Assembly: GCA_947846985.1 (NCBI GenBank)
Contig: CANTUZ010000003.1
Coordinates: forward strand, 53,578,096-53,642,095
DNA length: 64,000 nucleotides
Origin: Fratercula arctica
Lineage: Eukaryota; Chordata; Aves; Charadriiformes; Alcidae
Reading direction: 5' to 3'
Position numbers and translations under genes: made by a program. The notes under the pieces are model-generated. The model did not search any database. It had not been told where the DNA came from and saw only the letters and a program-made list of their open reading frames with translations. Numbering within the stretch: position 1 is the first letter of the stretch; each line of letters opens with the position of its first letter. Positions 39,191 through 52,599 of this stretch are shown here, one piece after another.

Positions 39191-41671
39191 CTATAGTGTT
39201 GGTATTAAATCTATGAGATTATCACCTGCTAACATCAAACCAAAAGGATTAGAAAGAGGTGACCTAAAGGGCACACTCAGGATTTGGAAGTGAGATAAAC
39301 TCTCGTAACTCAAGAACGCTGAACCCCTCCCATGTGAACTGTGAAGGTATTTCCCAGTGAGTGGAATCTGTTCTTGGGATGCTCGTTACTGTGTGAATTC
39401 TTTCCTCCATGAGGAAATAAAATATTAATCCATTTTGGTTATATTCTACAGAGCTATATATTTCACTTCTATTACAGCTGCCAGATAGCAACTGTGACTG
39501 TTTCACTTCAGAGAGAATGTGGTTGCTGTAATTTATATTCTAGTGTGTTTAACGTGATTTATAAAAATTGTAGGGTTTGATTTCCAGCACTAAAATTCAG
39601 TGTTGCACCTAACAATAAAGTTTATCTAAACATCTCATTTTAACAAACAAGAAATTGACAGAAATTTATCACCTTACGAAAATGTGTGATAATTAGGTGT
39701 GTATGGTTAAAACTGTCATGTGCTGTAAGTGGTTTGGACTTAATTCTAAGTATTGAAAGAGACCGATTTCACCAGATTAAAATAAATTATCAAGAACATC
39801 AAAAAAAAAGAAGTTTTAAAGAAGAAATCCCAATAAAGATTGGAAGGATTTTCTGATTATTTTTTGTTTATTACTTTGTTGTGCCTTTTAAAACCACTGT
39901 ACTAGCTCTGATAAGAAACAGTGCCTTAGAACAGGTGCAGAAGCAAAACTTAGAAGAAAGAAGGTTGCATAAAAACTAGTGATTAGTTGCAAGGTGGGGT
40001 TGGGGGGACTGTATTTTCTTTTATGCTTTTTTTTGGTGTTTGGGAGGTGCTGTTAAATTGAACATCTCTATAATGTGCAAGAGCTCTTTCTGACAGTCTC
40101 TAATGAGCTTGGACAGGTTCTCTTTGATTATTCAGTTCATTTCTAGCTTCTGTTAGACCTCTGATGAGGTTGGGAATTTGGACTTTAAGATTAAAGTGAA
40201 ATTTTGGCTGTTGTCAGTCCGTTCTAAAGATGCTACTATATGTCAAATACAGGTAAATACAAGTCTGTCATTGGATTTCAAATCATTTTATTTATTTATT
40301 AGCAATTTCAAAAATGGTTTAAGCTCCATTATGCCTCATATCTCTTGAATGAAGCTGTCTGGGACTTCATGGTGACGGTTAAAATTGCAAATTGCTGTAC
40401 GTCCTGGTCATTGAGCCGAAAGCCATTATCAGGTACGCTGATCGTATACAGATCTAATGCATGCCGTGATATATTTTATGGGAGATTTCCTTTTAGTGCA
40501 ATCTCTGGAAATATAAGTAGTAATTTAACAGTAAAATGTAACCTCTGTGGGTAAATTTTAATGCCTGGTTCAGATGATATCTTTAACATTATCCTATGTG
40601 CCAGCATTGTTTCTTCTCTTCTTTCTTCTTTTTTAATTACCATAAGACACTCAATGAATTATTTAAGGTATATGTTTCTGTTGGTATTTTTAAAATTCTA
40701 TATAGTACTGAACAGTAATAAATGTTCTACCAGTTCCTTATTAATTTTCAGCTCATGGTCTTAGAGCAATTGAGCAGATGTTAGTTCCCTACCAGGCACC
40801 CTCAGTTTTACTGAAGTTTTTTCTATGTAGTTCTTTTTTTCTTCATAAGTTTGCCATTGGTGATCATGTAAATGTCAGGAGTGGAAATATTGTAAAGATT
40901 CAATATTTAGTTATCAGATATACAGACACAGTCTCTACAGAGACTTCATGCATTTTTGTTTCTTTCTGACGGTCTGCACACATCTCCATATCTTTTCCCA
41001 ATTCTAGATTTTTCCAGGCTTTTCAGTAGCTTTTTTTTATACCGTTGTTTCTAGTCATTACCTGACTCTGTCATGAAATCTTCTGTAGTCTCATCATTGT
41101 ATCTTATTCATTAGCTTAAGCTTAGTCAGAAAAAAATGTCATGTTTTCCTTTTCCAGACTTGTATAACTCTTGCTCCCCCCTACCTAAATTTCATGCAGT
41201 ATTCTTCAATATACCCACTGTAACTTACGGCCCAACTCATCTTGACATAGTGCATAGCGATTCTATAGTTCTCAGTCCTTTGATGTTTTAGAAAATTACT
41301 GAGTTTTCCTTCTTTCTGAGTCCAGTTGCTTGATTCTGGATCTTGAAGCTTTGCACGAGTATTTTTTAGGTAGAATCTACAGATGAGTCCTAGCTCTTCT
41401 CAACTTCTGAGCACTTTGGTTTTCGTGATGTTTCACTCCCAACAGTCCTCCTATTTGGTTTGTTTGTTTTTGTTTTGGGTTGATTGGCGTTTTTTTTGGT
41501 GGGGGATGGGTGGGGGGGAGCATCTTCTTCTAATATCCCTTCTTTTTGAGGTACTCAGTGATTGTAAGGTAGTGTTTGAGTAAGGACCTCTAGTAGTTTA
41601 CAGAAGTTTTAATAGAGATCAAACCTACTGTCTTGAGACATGTCACATGTTGCTTTAGAGAAAGAAATTGG
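39191..41671. other. Non-coding stretch, no gene seen
   Basis: AT-rich, without a supported gene. A G/T-rich tract with two G-runs lies at 41456-41520. From 40.3 to 41.4 kb the plus strand is T-rich and yields several short open frames with no family resemblance. Confidence 0.65.
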
Positions 41672-41968
41672 ATTCCTCTTGGAGGTGCACAGAGAAAAGG
41701 ACAAGTGGCAGCAGACACTTGGTTGGACATGTAGGGGAAAAAACCTTCCCTGTGAGAGTTCAACACTGGAACAGAAGCCCAGGGAGGTTGTCATCTCTCC
41801 ACCCTTAAATATTTTCAAAACTTGGCTGGACAAGGTCCTTTGCAAATTGATCTAGCTTTGAAATTCCATCTAAACCTGAAAGTCACCCCTGCTTTGGGCA
41901 GACAGTTGGACCGAGTCACCTTCAGAATTTGCTCCTAGACTAATTTATTTGGTGATTTTATGATTCAG
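41672..41968 (+). mobile_element. CR1 LINE 3' end, plus strand, decayed
   Basis: The CR1 tail is followed in forward orientation: GGTGCACAGAGAAAAGGACA, then the AACACTGGAACAG...CCCAGGGAGGTTGT segment (ORF2 C-terminal coding, HWNRLPR region), ATATTTTCAAAACTTGGCTGGACA, and finally GTGATTTTATGATTC, the typical CR1 3' terminal repeat. Substitutions and small indels are much more frequent than in the copies at 14.3 and 21.8 kb, so this insertion is older. Only the last ~300 bp remain. Confidence 0.9.
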
Positions 41969-42539
41969 TATTAAATCTTCTACATGGCATTTGATTTGAA
42001 ATTATGTGGTTAAGAGTTCAAAATTAATATGGTATGCACACAATAGATTTAAAATTGCTAACCAGCATGTGTAAACATAGTATAATTCCCAAGGGACTGT
42101 TTTCTAGTTGAGTCTTGGAGAAACTTATTCTTCTTCCATTGCTAATTAATATTTTTATCTTTCACACCACTTTCCTCCCTCAGAATAGAAAATATTCAAT
42201 GGCTGGTGAGAAAAAAGAGAAAAGTTTTTCCTTAGGGTGGTTTTTTTTTTTTTCTTAGTAATCAAATGCACATAAATTGAAACAGTGTTAAAATGGAGAA
42301 AAGTTCCTACTGTCAAAAATATGATGTTACCAAAAGGAAAACTGGCTATGTGTCTTTGAAAGAAGAAAATGTCAATTCTCATAGTGTGAAGTAAAACTCG
42401 CACCTTATTGCCCTTAAAGGCAAGCTATGTTTAGAGAAGTTGGTTTAATCCATTTGTAACTTCATTATCAAATAAACCAGTAGGAATAGTGGGCTTCCCT
42501 TAAAATAAAGGGGCGGGATGGGGGGAAGAAAAGAAAAAA
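41969..42539. other. Non-coding stretch, no gene seen
   Basis: AT-rich DNA with T13 at 42241-42253 and an A/G-rich run at 42520-42545. Nothing else is recognisable. Confidence 0.65.
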
Positions 42540-43020
42540 AAAAAATCCTGGGTCACTTGTTAACAAAGGGAGGGTCATTTTGAACCAAAGATCAAGAAAA
42601 TAGTGCAAATGGGCTTGTCTCTAATATTTTGCTTAGAACACTCTCTCCCTCCTCTTTGCCCTAACTCCTGACTACATCCTCTCTCTTTCCCTGCACTTAA
42701 ATATTTTTTGGTTTAAAATTCAACCAGTAAGATTCTCATTTTAAGCTGTCAAAAATTTACTTGAAAACTAGAATCAAGCTGTCAGTTTTAATACTTCTTT
42801 TTCATTTATTTAACTCAGTATAAAAAGGTAAACGAGAGGATAAAGAGACGGGAAGCGATCACCCTCCCATTTGTAATGACTGGCAGAAAGGTCCTTAACA
42901 TTAAGTGACCATTTTTATTCTTTGCCATTACAATCTATAAAAGGAGAGTGAATTGATTCAGGACTGGTTTTTGAAGTGCAAGTCCTTGGATGATCTGGGA
43001 CAGACAAAACGCTGGTGTAG
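42540..43020. promoter_or_regulatory. Candidate conserved non-coding block
   Basis: The block includes AACCAAAGATCAAGA near 42581-42595, a good TCF/LEF-type core (CAAAG), and GTTAACAAAGGGAGGGTCA just before it. A balanced segment at 42.82-42.98 kb contains GGAAGCGATCACC and CCATTACAATC. No open frame or repeat identity was seen. Regulatory function is inferred only. Confidence 0.25.
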
Positions 43021-46000
43021 TTTTTAGTCCCTTTCCTGAGCTGTACGATAGGGAACAGGTAGAGAGTTATCCAATACTCAGGTAATGTTAGCGATTTCTT
43101 ACCTCACGCTTATATGCGGAGTGGATTTGAATATGCCCTAAAGATACTACTGGACATCTTTGGTGCATTGGATTAAACCCAGTTTATGTCTCATAGGTAT
43201 TACCAGCAAAAGGAATGGGGGAGGAGGAGGAAAAAAAAAAAAAGACCACACCATTCGTAGGGTTCTGCTTATATCAGCAAAAGAAACCTCAAAAAACCCC
43301 TGAGTTACACCCAAGAAAGAATGCCAAATTTGTGCTATAGGGAAAAAATAAATAAAGTGGCGTTATGTATCAGGAATTTGTATTTGTTTTGGTTTTACTT
43401 GGTTTCATTTTTCATTCATACATCACCCCTAACCTTTAGGGGAAAAGGTATTTCACATTAACATAAATATTAAGCAGATGCCATTTCTGCTACATAAAGA
43501 ACTTTCAGCTAATCATTTTTCCATGCATTTAAATAGGAATATTAGAATGAGGGTAATTACTTCAGTTTTCCATGAGTGATCCATCAAGACATTGACTTTC
43601 ACAGTATATTGTTGCGCAGATTAGTAAGTGTAAAATTAAATTAGAAACTAGTGTTGGAATATTTGAAGTGTTTTGACAAGTTCCATATTTTTTAGTTTTT
43701 AACAAAGTTAGGAATTTATTTTTAAAATGCATTCCCTTCTTATGAAGAAGTTATTTTATCAGGAAAAGGAACATCAGATTGGATGATAAGGGAAAGTTTT
43801 GGTTTTAAGATATGACCATATTCCTTCATATGAAAGACTAACCCAGCAGGAGTGAAACAGAGAGCGTGAACAAATAAGTTAGAAGTTGCTTTAAAATTAA
43901 AGATTGCAAATTATTATTGTTGTTGTTATTTTATTTCACACCAACGATATCACTGTTGGCACTGAGGAAGGACTGTACAGCACTGTTGAAGCAAATGCAA
44001 TTGTAACAAACAAGTATGACTTCACCAAAAGTATCTCTGGGTATTTCAGATTTGGCTATTAAAAAAAAACAAAAAAACCCCCACTTTTATTTTTTCTTCC
44101 AGTTTTTGGCCATTGTACCCAGATAGATTTTTATTTTCCAAGTCTTTACAAGAGTATGCCACTTCTAAAAATACAGATTTTCAGTGTGATATTTTGTATA
44201 CCAAGAGGCTAAGCAGCTGTCTCCGAAAAATTTCTCACTAAGTTAGGCTTGTAAGGAACTGCCAAGAATTACACACCATCATGTACTATCCACCTTGATA
44301 AGCACAAGAATGTACTATTCATCCCCTATCCAGATACAGAGCAATGGGGTTTTTTTGTGTTCCTCTCTGCTTGACTGTATACTTGAAAGCTGATCATCAG
44401 CTCAGCGAGTGGTGGGACTTGGAAAGAAATTTGCTTTTTAAGTAAAACAGATTGCATTGCCAGAATGAGGTATCAGAGCTTATTGCGTGGTCGCAGATCT
44501 GATATTAACAGGATGCTTTGTCAATGGTTGGAAAAATCCTAAGTAGGCATTGACTTCTCTTGCCAATATCAAGATTTATTGGCATGAGAGATATTGACTT
44601 CAGCAAATCTGTGACGTTATTATATCTCAAAGATTAATAAATCTTGTTACCAGCCAAAACCGTAAGTCAATATAATTATGCTTGGTGATGCATGTTTTCC
44701 CTGAAGATCTCAGCTTCATATTATACTTCCAAGAAGTCTCAAAATATCAAGAAAAAACAACTAAGAGAGAAGTCAGTATAAATAGCCACATTCACGTTAT
44801 CATATGTCTCGTAGCCTCTGGGTCTTTGTGAAAGGCACTTGCCTGTTTCTGTGCTATTTCATACACTTTTTGAAATGGGTTGTTTTCTCTTGAAAAGTTA
44901 GACTCCTTTTCAGCAATAGGATTCAGTTTTTATTATTGAAAAATAACCAGATGACACTTACATGTGTCCACGGGAACTTCTGAATTGACAGATAGTCTTA
45001 TTTCCAAATTATATTCTAAAATATGTAGGCCTAATGGACTGCATAGGATTGTGGTCTGCTGAAGAGACCATCTTTTACAATGCCCAAAGGAAAACAGTGC
45101 TCCAGTGTGCAATCTAGGTAAAAAATCAAAAATGTGCTCCTTAACAACATGTTTTATTTTGAGCCCATTTATTGTTTTGTGGACAAAGGAATATTTATTT
45201 TTAAAAGACCCTCTGACACTGATTATACCCAGGGTTTATTTTCATCGGGTTTTTCTCTTGGATTGCGTTCTTCAAAGCAGAAAGAAGGGGAAGCTGAGGA
45301 AGGCTGCTCGGCTGTCCCTCTGCCTGGGAGGGAGCCCCTCTCACCATCCCTCCCGGGGGTGGCAGGGGACCCGGATGAGATCTGGCACACGGATGGTCCC
45401 TGTGCCAGGGGTGGACAGCAGAACTACTCAAGATTCACAATTTCTGCAGTGAACAGTTCAACATAGAAACAGCATCGCTCTGGGGCTGTGTTTGTGGTTG
45501 TACAGTAATTTCTGGTTCTCTGAAGTGTACAGTCTGTAATTAATGGTGCAGAAGCAGGGAACAGTCACAGACATCCCTTTGTACTGGGTTAATTTTGACT
45601 TCTTTCTGGATTTATAACCAATTTTACAAATCTGAAGAAGCTTCTGTCTGAAAATGCATAAACACTTTTTCTTGATTTCCCAAACTCTTGCATGATTTGA
45701 GAGAATTCTGTTAGATGATTCTATTGCTGAGCTCTTCTTGAGCTTTCTGTCTTGACCATGGCATTTTCTTTACCTGTTGACATTATCAGCCTTAATAGCT
45801 TTTCTTTCCAATTTACAAAGCAAGTGGCAATCATCTTATTGTGGAAGTTTTGGGTTAATCTGCTGACTTGGAAATATATAACAGCAAATGTATAAGCTAA
45901 TACATTTCTGAAGAAAAATAGGAAGGTTCAGAAGATGTAGACATAAATTAAATTACACATATTTGTATTTTTTTGAAGAGGATATAAAAAAAAAATTATG

Positions 46001-47899
46001 CGGAAACCTACAGTCACACAGCAGTGGAGGTGATAGCTCTGCATGGGAGGTTGAAGTCAATTTTGCGACAAACCAGTTACTGAAAATGCATTTTAACAAA
46101 ATGGAGAAACTAATGGGGTTGAGGAAGGAGATAAGTTTGTCCTTTCTTCTCAACTGGTTTAACTTCAAATTTGTCACTAATTTGAGGTGAGAGGGCTTCA
46201 ATAAAATATCAGAAAGTCACCTTTTTCTGAGAAGTCTAAGCCCTTTATCAAAGCAGGAGGACAGCATTAAGAATAGGTGCTTTGCCACATCTGATATGGT
46301 TGGGGTGGCAAAACAGTTTCTGTATAATGTGAAGGGATGTAAAGTATTAATGGCTCCACAAAATCAGACAGAAAAATCCCTTCCCATAATCTTCTTTTTG
46401 CTCCCACAAATTAATTGGAAGATTGCTTTACTTCAGAGCAAATAAGAATTGTCAAGCACTTTTCAAAAGCACAGATTAGATCAAGGTGATTTATCATGTT
46501 ACAGGATCATATCAGTTGGTACTTTAATAGTGTTTTTTCCACACATGATGTAGTTTATACGTTATTCAAAAGTTTGAGATATTTGGTCTTACATAGAGAT
46601 TAGGGTAGCAGCAGCAAAGAATAATAAGAAGCTAAAAGTAAAAAAAAAAAAAAAAAAAAAAAGCATACAAATGCTTATAGAATTACAACAGCTTTTTAAA
46701 CCCTGTGTGTCCCATGCTACTCGTGAGGTTTCAAGGTGGCACCCCTCCTAGAATTGAGCTCTTCTCTATGGCCTCTACAGGCCTTTGGTAGAGATGGCAT
46801 CTACAGGTCTGCACACTGATTTTGGGGGGAATTTGTGGCACCATTGCACAATCACATTGTGGTTGAGTGGACCATCATGTTTTAGGGAAATGTGAACATA
46901 CGGTTAGATTAAGTGTTTTCTTTCAGAAGGTCCTAGGAGTGCACAGGAATGTGAAACTGTGTAGGAGGAGAGGGGGAAGCAGCATCTATAGGAAAGGCAT
47001 TGAAGAGAGATGTGCTAGAAAAAGGGAAAATGCAACAGATACAGTCAAAAAGTCATTCCTTTTTCATAAAGGTAGTGGGGACTAAAAAAACCTGAACTGT
47101 ACAATGAGAGGGTTCCATGAAAATTAAAGACAAATGTTTATCCATCTTGGGTGATAATGGGGAATTGTTTGTTTCTGAGTCTGCTTTGACTCCTCTGCAC
47201 TGTTCTGGAGTCTGTGTGTATCTCTGATGTAACCAAGGTGGAACTGAAACTTACTAAGGTACACATGACATGTAAGAATTTCAACCCTTTACAAAGCAGG
47301 TAGGTCCACCTTCTGTCCTCGTACAACTTTAATGCAAAGTCTCTAAACTGCTGAAGTCTGTAGCTAGGCAGCATGTCTATAAGGAAATATTTTTTTTTTG
47401 TATTTCTAGTAGTTGTGTATAATAAACTTCATCAAGTCTTTAGTTTTCCATTTTCAGTTTGTTATAATAAGGATAGTGTGGGATGGCTGATACACTGTTA
47501 AAATATTACATTATCTTAATTTTACTGACATATATTGTCTCTTCCAAGGTGAAACAAGATTTTTCAGTAGGTTATGCAAAAGCAAAAGCAAATATGGCAC
47601 CTGCCAGTCTTTAAAGGCTTTACAGTAGCACAGCTGGAGCCAGTTTGTTCTGCAAATACCAAGCCACGTGCTTTGAATTTCCTGATGAATTAGCGACTTG
47701 TCATCTTGCAAATGCTGTATGGATAGACCTGAAATAAGAACCTCTGTACAATTTCCTTACCTACTGATCAAATAATTTTGTTTGAGCAATGTCAGATAAT
47801 GGTATGTTGTACTGTGTGCGTGACTGAGCTATAAGCCTTTGCTGTCTGCTCTAGTAGGGGTTCAATTTGTAATCTTTGATTCAAGCCATTGCTCATTCT
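43021..47899. other. Non-coding stretch, no gene seen
   Basis: AT-rich single-copy DNA. A13 at 43231-43243 follows a GGA-rich run. A GC-richer patch at 45.28-45.43 kb yields overlapping open frames on both strands with no family resemblance. A hairpin with 7-bp arms (GCCAATA/TATTGGC) lies at 44562-44583, and A23 lies at 46640-46662. Confidence 0.65.
46640..46662. repeat. A23 homopolymer
   Basis: A 23-A run. No retroposon body is recognisable to the left, so a poly-A tail origin is not supported. Confidence 0.85.
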
Positions 47900-48520
47900 T
47901 TTTATATTCTTCCCTCTCGGTTGGCTGAGTCCCAACACAGTTTGTTCTTTAAGCAAGCACTGGGAGCAATAACCATTAACCTTTTTAAAGTGCCTTTTTA
48001 GCATGTCATGAGTTTAGATGTCTTGCTTCTTTTTGCCGTTAACCTTTCTGATGGGACAGTGCGCTGTTTTGCTTACTTCAGCATGTCATGCACATTTTCA
48101 CCCCTTGCCCGTTTGCAGGCGCTGTACTTCATTACAAGAAGGATGAGGGAATGTGGTGGGGAAAGGACAAAGGCAGTGTGTGCCGTACCTTTTCCTTAGG
48201 CACATGAGCAGCTAGTGTGACCCTAGTCAAGAAAAACAGCCCATTAAAGAAGTAACCTTGTTCAGGTGTCGAAGCAGTGCTTCTAACAGCATCACTGGTG
48301 CTTGCTACAAGGCCTTAATTGTTAACCATGATAAGGCATTGCAACCAAAGCCCTCAAAACAAAAGCTGTTCATCTAAGGCCAACATCAGTGAAAGGCTCA
48401 GTTATTCTTGCTTTACTGAGCATGAAATGGAATTGAAAGGCAATATTAAATGGGTTATTAAACTTAAGACATGGTGTCTTGTGATCGTCTCTTGCAATTG
48501 CCCTTACCACAAGCATATAT
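47900..48520. promoter_or_regulatory. Candidate conserved non-coding block
   Basis: About 600 bp of non-repetitive sequence. AGCATGTCATG occurs twice, at 48000-48010 and 48080-48090, and GGCCTTAATTGTTAACCATG occurs near 48312. Frames are broken throughout. The repeated 11-mer and the AT cores fit a cis-regulatory element, but this was not tested by alignment. Confidence 0.25.
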
Positions 48521-48959
48521 AACATGTGGAATATTCTCTATAGGGCTAGTCATTTGTATGGCCTCTAAGTTTCAAGAAATGTTAGCATTGCAATTATTCA
48601 ATCATCATTTTATGATAAATTAAAAATATGGTTCCTTTGAAAATTAAATGTCTTTTCTGTGGTTATTTTCATCCTCTCTATATGCAGGCAGGTATCTACC
48701 ACAAAGAACGATTAAGAAGTGGAAAGAATATACTTATTTCTAGCACAATTTCCCTTCCTCTCAAAAATTCTTAAAGTGACAAAGATATACTTTTGTTTCT
48801 CTTCAATATAAACGCTAGTCTCTCAATTTTTTGGTTTATTTTACGTAGCATTATGACTTGCCTCATGTCCCATTGAAATGGTTCTAGGACAATTGTTGTA
48901 TGTTGCCTGAAAACAAACCATGTGTTTAAAAATGAATGCCATTGTGTAGTAGCATTTTG

Positions 48960-49490
48960 ATCAGAACCCTCTTTCAGGTGAGCACTGAACAGTTGTTTCC
49001 ATGGACTTTAGCTGGCTTCGGGGCAGGCCCAAGGGAATTGCATGAAAGCACACTTCTACTGCTGGATTCAGTGTTTGTTCAGCTTGCCTGGAAACCAGAA
49101 AGGACTGGAACATTAAACAAAAGGAACTGATGTAAAGGACATTTGCCAATTAAACCCAACAGCTAGTAAAGGTGCCTGGTAATATAGCATTTCCACTGTT
49201 TGCTCAAAAACTACAACCAAAATGGACTAGGAAGCTCCCTTGTAACTCTTCATCATTTGCCTGGCAACAAAAGTATCTTCTAGATATTACCTATCTCCGT
49301 AATTAATTGAAAGACTTATCCAGACTGGCTCATTGTCGTCAGGCGGGACTGTTCAGTATCACTGCAGTAGCACGAAATAGAAGTTGGGAGGAACTGACAC
49401 TGTGCCTAACAGGCAATTAAGCAGAAGCTAGGAGCATCAGTTAATTTTGTTAAGTGATGCCTAGCTGATATCCAGTTTGTGTTTAACAAT
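48960..49490. promoter_or_regulatory. Candidate conserved non-coding block
   Basis: Balanced, non-repetitive sequence with CCGTAATTAATTGAAAG near 49296, CAGGCAATTAAGCAG near 49410, and GCCAATTAAACCC near 49145. Clusters of TAATTA-type cores in non-repetitive context are usual in homeodomain-regulated enhancers. The short open frames found here carry no recognisable domain. Confidence 0.3.
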
Positions 49491-52400
49491 ATATCTTAGA
49501 GTTATTGCTAAGAATTGCAAAATTCAGAAGAAGGGGGGAGAAAAAGTATTCCGTGGGAAATGAAAGAAATGTTGGAAGATAATTCCCAAAAGATATTGCT
49601 AGAAATGTAATCTTCCACTAGGATTTTTCTGTCTTATTTTGACAGTTTGTACTGAAAACAGCAACTTGATTTAGGAGTGGCTGAGAATCATGGTATAAAT
49701 GGGTAATCTGTATTAGAATTTCTAGTGCCTATAGCTGCAAGGTATGAAACTATTTCTAAAACGGTAGTAAAGAAATTCACCTTTAATGATTCTGAAAATA
49801 TTTTTAATTATCTCTTTAATAATTCACCTAACTCTTGAAGATCTGGCAAACGGCAAAAGAAAATAAAGTGATGATACGGTCAAAATACTTACAAACAGCA
49901 AGAAAAATTTGAATGGGATTAAGGATGCCACTGGAGAGGATTTTGGTTTAGTGTAATGACTTGGTTTGGTTTATGCCTGCTGACAGACAAGTCAACTGCC
50001 ACAGCTACATCTTAACACTTTACAAAGTAATTTTCCAAATTTTTAGAAGCACAATGAACACTTGAAGGCAACTTTCACCTGAACATAAATTTCTGTATCA
50101 GAAGAGAAGTAAGGCTAAAATTAAGTGCTTCGGCAGATAAGGTTTGAGTTGCTTGGACTAATACAGATGCTGTGCTGTTACTCTAAAGATGCTCTGAAAT
50201 TAGGGTTCCATCTTATTCAGAACTAAAACTATTAGTTTCAGATAGTCAAGGTCCTACCAAATTTTGGTGTGTTTTATGCCTGGGATTTTGGCTTATCCTA
50301 ATGGTCTTTCACAAGAACTATAGAATATGACTTTGATTGTGGGGCCATCTCAACTTTTATCTAAATCCTGAATGCACTTTTCATAAATCACTTTTCAGTC
50401 ATAGTATTTTATGGCTATACATGGGGAAAAACAAGGATTTGTACCAGTGATTTTGTGTAATTTCTTCTTTTTATTTACAGTAATGAAATTCCAAGTTGTA
50501 TTTTTTTCCCCGCCAGGCATTTCCTCCCCTGCCTTTAAATCTTCCATTCTTCTTCAGCACAACCCTTGGAGTCCAGGGAAATGTACAGAAGTGTTTTTTA
50601 TTTCAAATACTAACACTACGGATCCTGTTTTTTGTGTTAGGGAAATGAGTAAATCCATCCTTCCTGCGTGGCTCAATCAGTTTCCTTTTGAAAGGGAAAA
50701 CCTGTGCTTCTTTTACCTTCAGACAATGTGTCAGTATTTCTACTGGGATATATAGGCAATGGATTTAGAGGGATTTATTTTTTTCCCCTATAAACCAACT
50801 AGGCTGTTTGCTCTGAAGTTCACGTTTGAGGTATGCATACTTCAGTTAATCCTTCAACAACTGGTTTTAGCACTGCCGCTTGTGCTTCTGCCTGTGTGAG
50901 GTTGGTTATTCTCATTTCTTCTGCTCTCTTATTTCATGGTGACTCAAGGGCCCGCCATATAGATTCACTCTGGTGCAGGGCTCAATGCAACAGGTGATAC
51001 TTGGTGTGTGTGGTGTCTTATAGAGACTGTGTTGACACAGTAAAGTTTTGAGGGCTCTCTGTGGTGGTTCCAGTAGTCTCTGTGTCTGAGCTGTGTATCG
51101 TTCACATTTAGCTTGCTGAGGTCCAGTGAAAAAGCAGTAGTGCAATATGCAAAGTTGTTGGAGCGGTTTGTGATTTTGTACAATCTTTTGCAGTATTATT
51201 AAGACATGATATATTAGAGGTTCATTCTAAAACTGTCAGAAAAACAAAGGTTGTAGTTTGTGGGGAACCAGTTTGGACCTAAAATTTGCATTAGGTCAAA
51301 CTGGTTTGGATGCTTCAACAACTTCTACTCTAGCATCTCTGTAAAACATCAGTTTACTGTAGCAGATGCAGGAAGCTCCAGCATCCTTTTCCCCCACCCA
51401 GCCCAGGGAAACCTATAAGGAAGCCTGGCTTAAGGAAAAACACTTAAGGGGAAAGTATTTTCCTTAAACTGCCTTCTGTTCAAGAAACACAAAACATAAA
51501 AACCCCAAACAAACAAAAGCAAAGCCCCACCAAAAAAAAGGCAGTAAATAGGCTATAAAGATTGACTTCTTAAAATTTCATTTTAAAAAGATAACATGTG
51601 CTTCCCTGAAAAATCTTCAGGCCAGTTCTTCTTGATGTGAATTGCAGCCCTCTGATGCTGGCAAGGGCAGGGCCACAAAGAGGTGAAAGTACTGTCTTCA
51701 TCGCATGCAGACACTTTATGGTGGCATCTAAGAACTGAACACAGACTTTTATTTTATTTTTAGCTCCTACATCTTATACTTTATTTATCTGGTTTTCCTT
51801 TTATATTTTACAAAGCATATCTATCAATCACACATAAAAGATGAATAATTTGTACTTACTTTAAAGGCATGCCATTTTAAGAGTGCTTCAGTCTGGCGCT
51901 TGAAAACCTCCACTGGGGACAGAAGTTAAAAAGTACAAATCTATGTTGATTTTCAGGTCTAGGACAGTATTCCAAAGAATATGGGAGAGTATGGAAGAGA
52001 ATATAAAACAGAGTATGGCTGTCAATCCATCCTACCCCTCACTGTTCCCTTGGTAGAACAGTGGCTTCTGTAACCTGTTAACATATTCAGAGGCAGTTTA
52101 AGCTCAGCAGCTTTAAAAAGATTGGAAATGTTGGTTGTGGGTTTTTTTTCCTTTTTTTTTTTTTTCTTTTTTTTTTTAGGTACTTCTAAATCTCACTGGT
52201 ATCTGCTCTTACGTGCAACAGGGATTCTTTTTAATGCTGAGGTGGGGCCTCAGGCTCTAACCTATGTCTCCAGGTGACCTGCATTTAAGGCTTGTCAGAA
52301 TAATTGCATCTTGCTGTGGATGGGCATAAGCAGTCTTCATCTTTTTTAAGATTCTTTCCTGTAAACTATCTGACCTGAGCTGACTACCCTTCACAACGGG

Positions 52401-52599
52401 GGGAGAAGAGCGTAAAGTAAAATTAGCTATGCATGTCCTGCTGTCAGCCTGAGATCTCCATCGTTGACTTCTGTCAACTTCCTTGGCAGGAAAACAACCT
52501 ATTCTGCCTGTGCTTTGCTTTATGAAAACAATGTGTGCTCATTAAAATAAGGAAGAAGAAACAAAACAAACCCCTCCATCATTTATTCGTTTATGTCAA
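49491..52599. other. Non-coding stretch, no gene seen
   Basis: AT-rich, no gene. A/C-rich low complexity lies at 51485-51540 and a T-rich tract (T8, CC, T14, C, T11) at 52142-52178. An acceptor-like TTTATTTACAG near 50480 has no matching open exon. Confidence 0.65.

Noticed and set aside
45105..45466. Three overlapping open frames on both strands
   Set aside because: Local GC enrichment removes stops in all frames; no protein resemblance.
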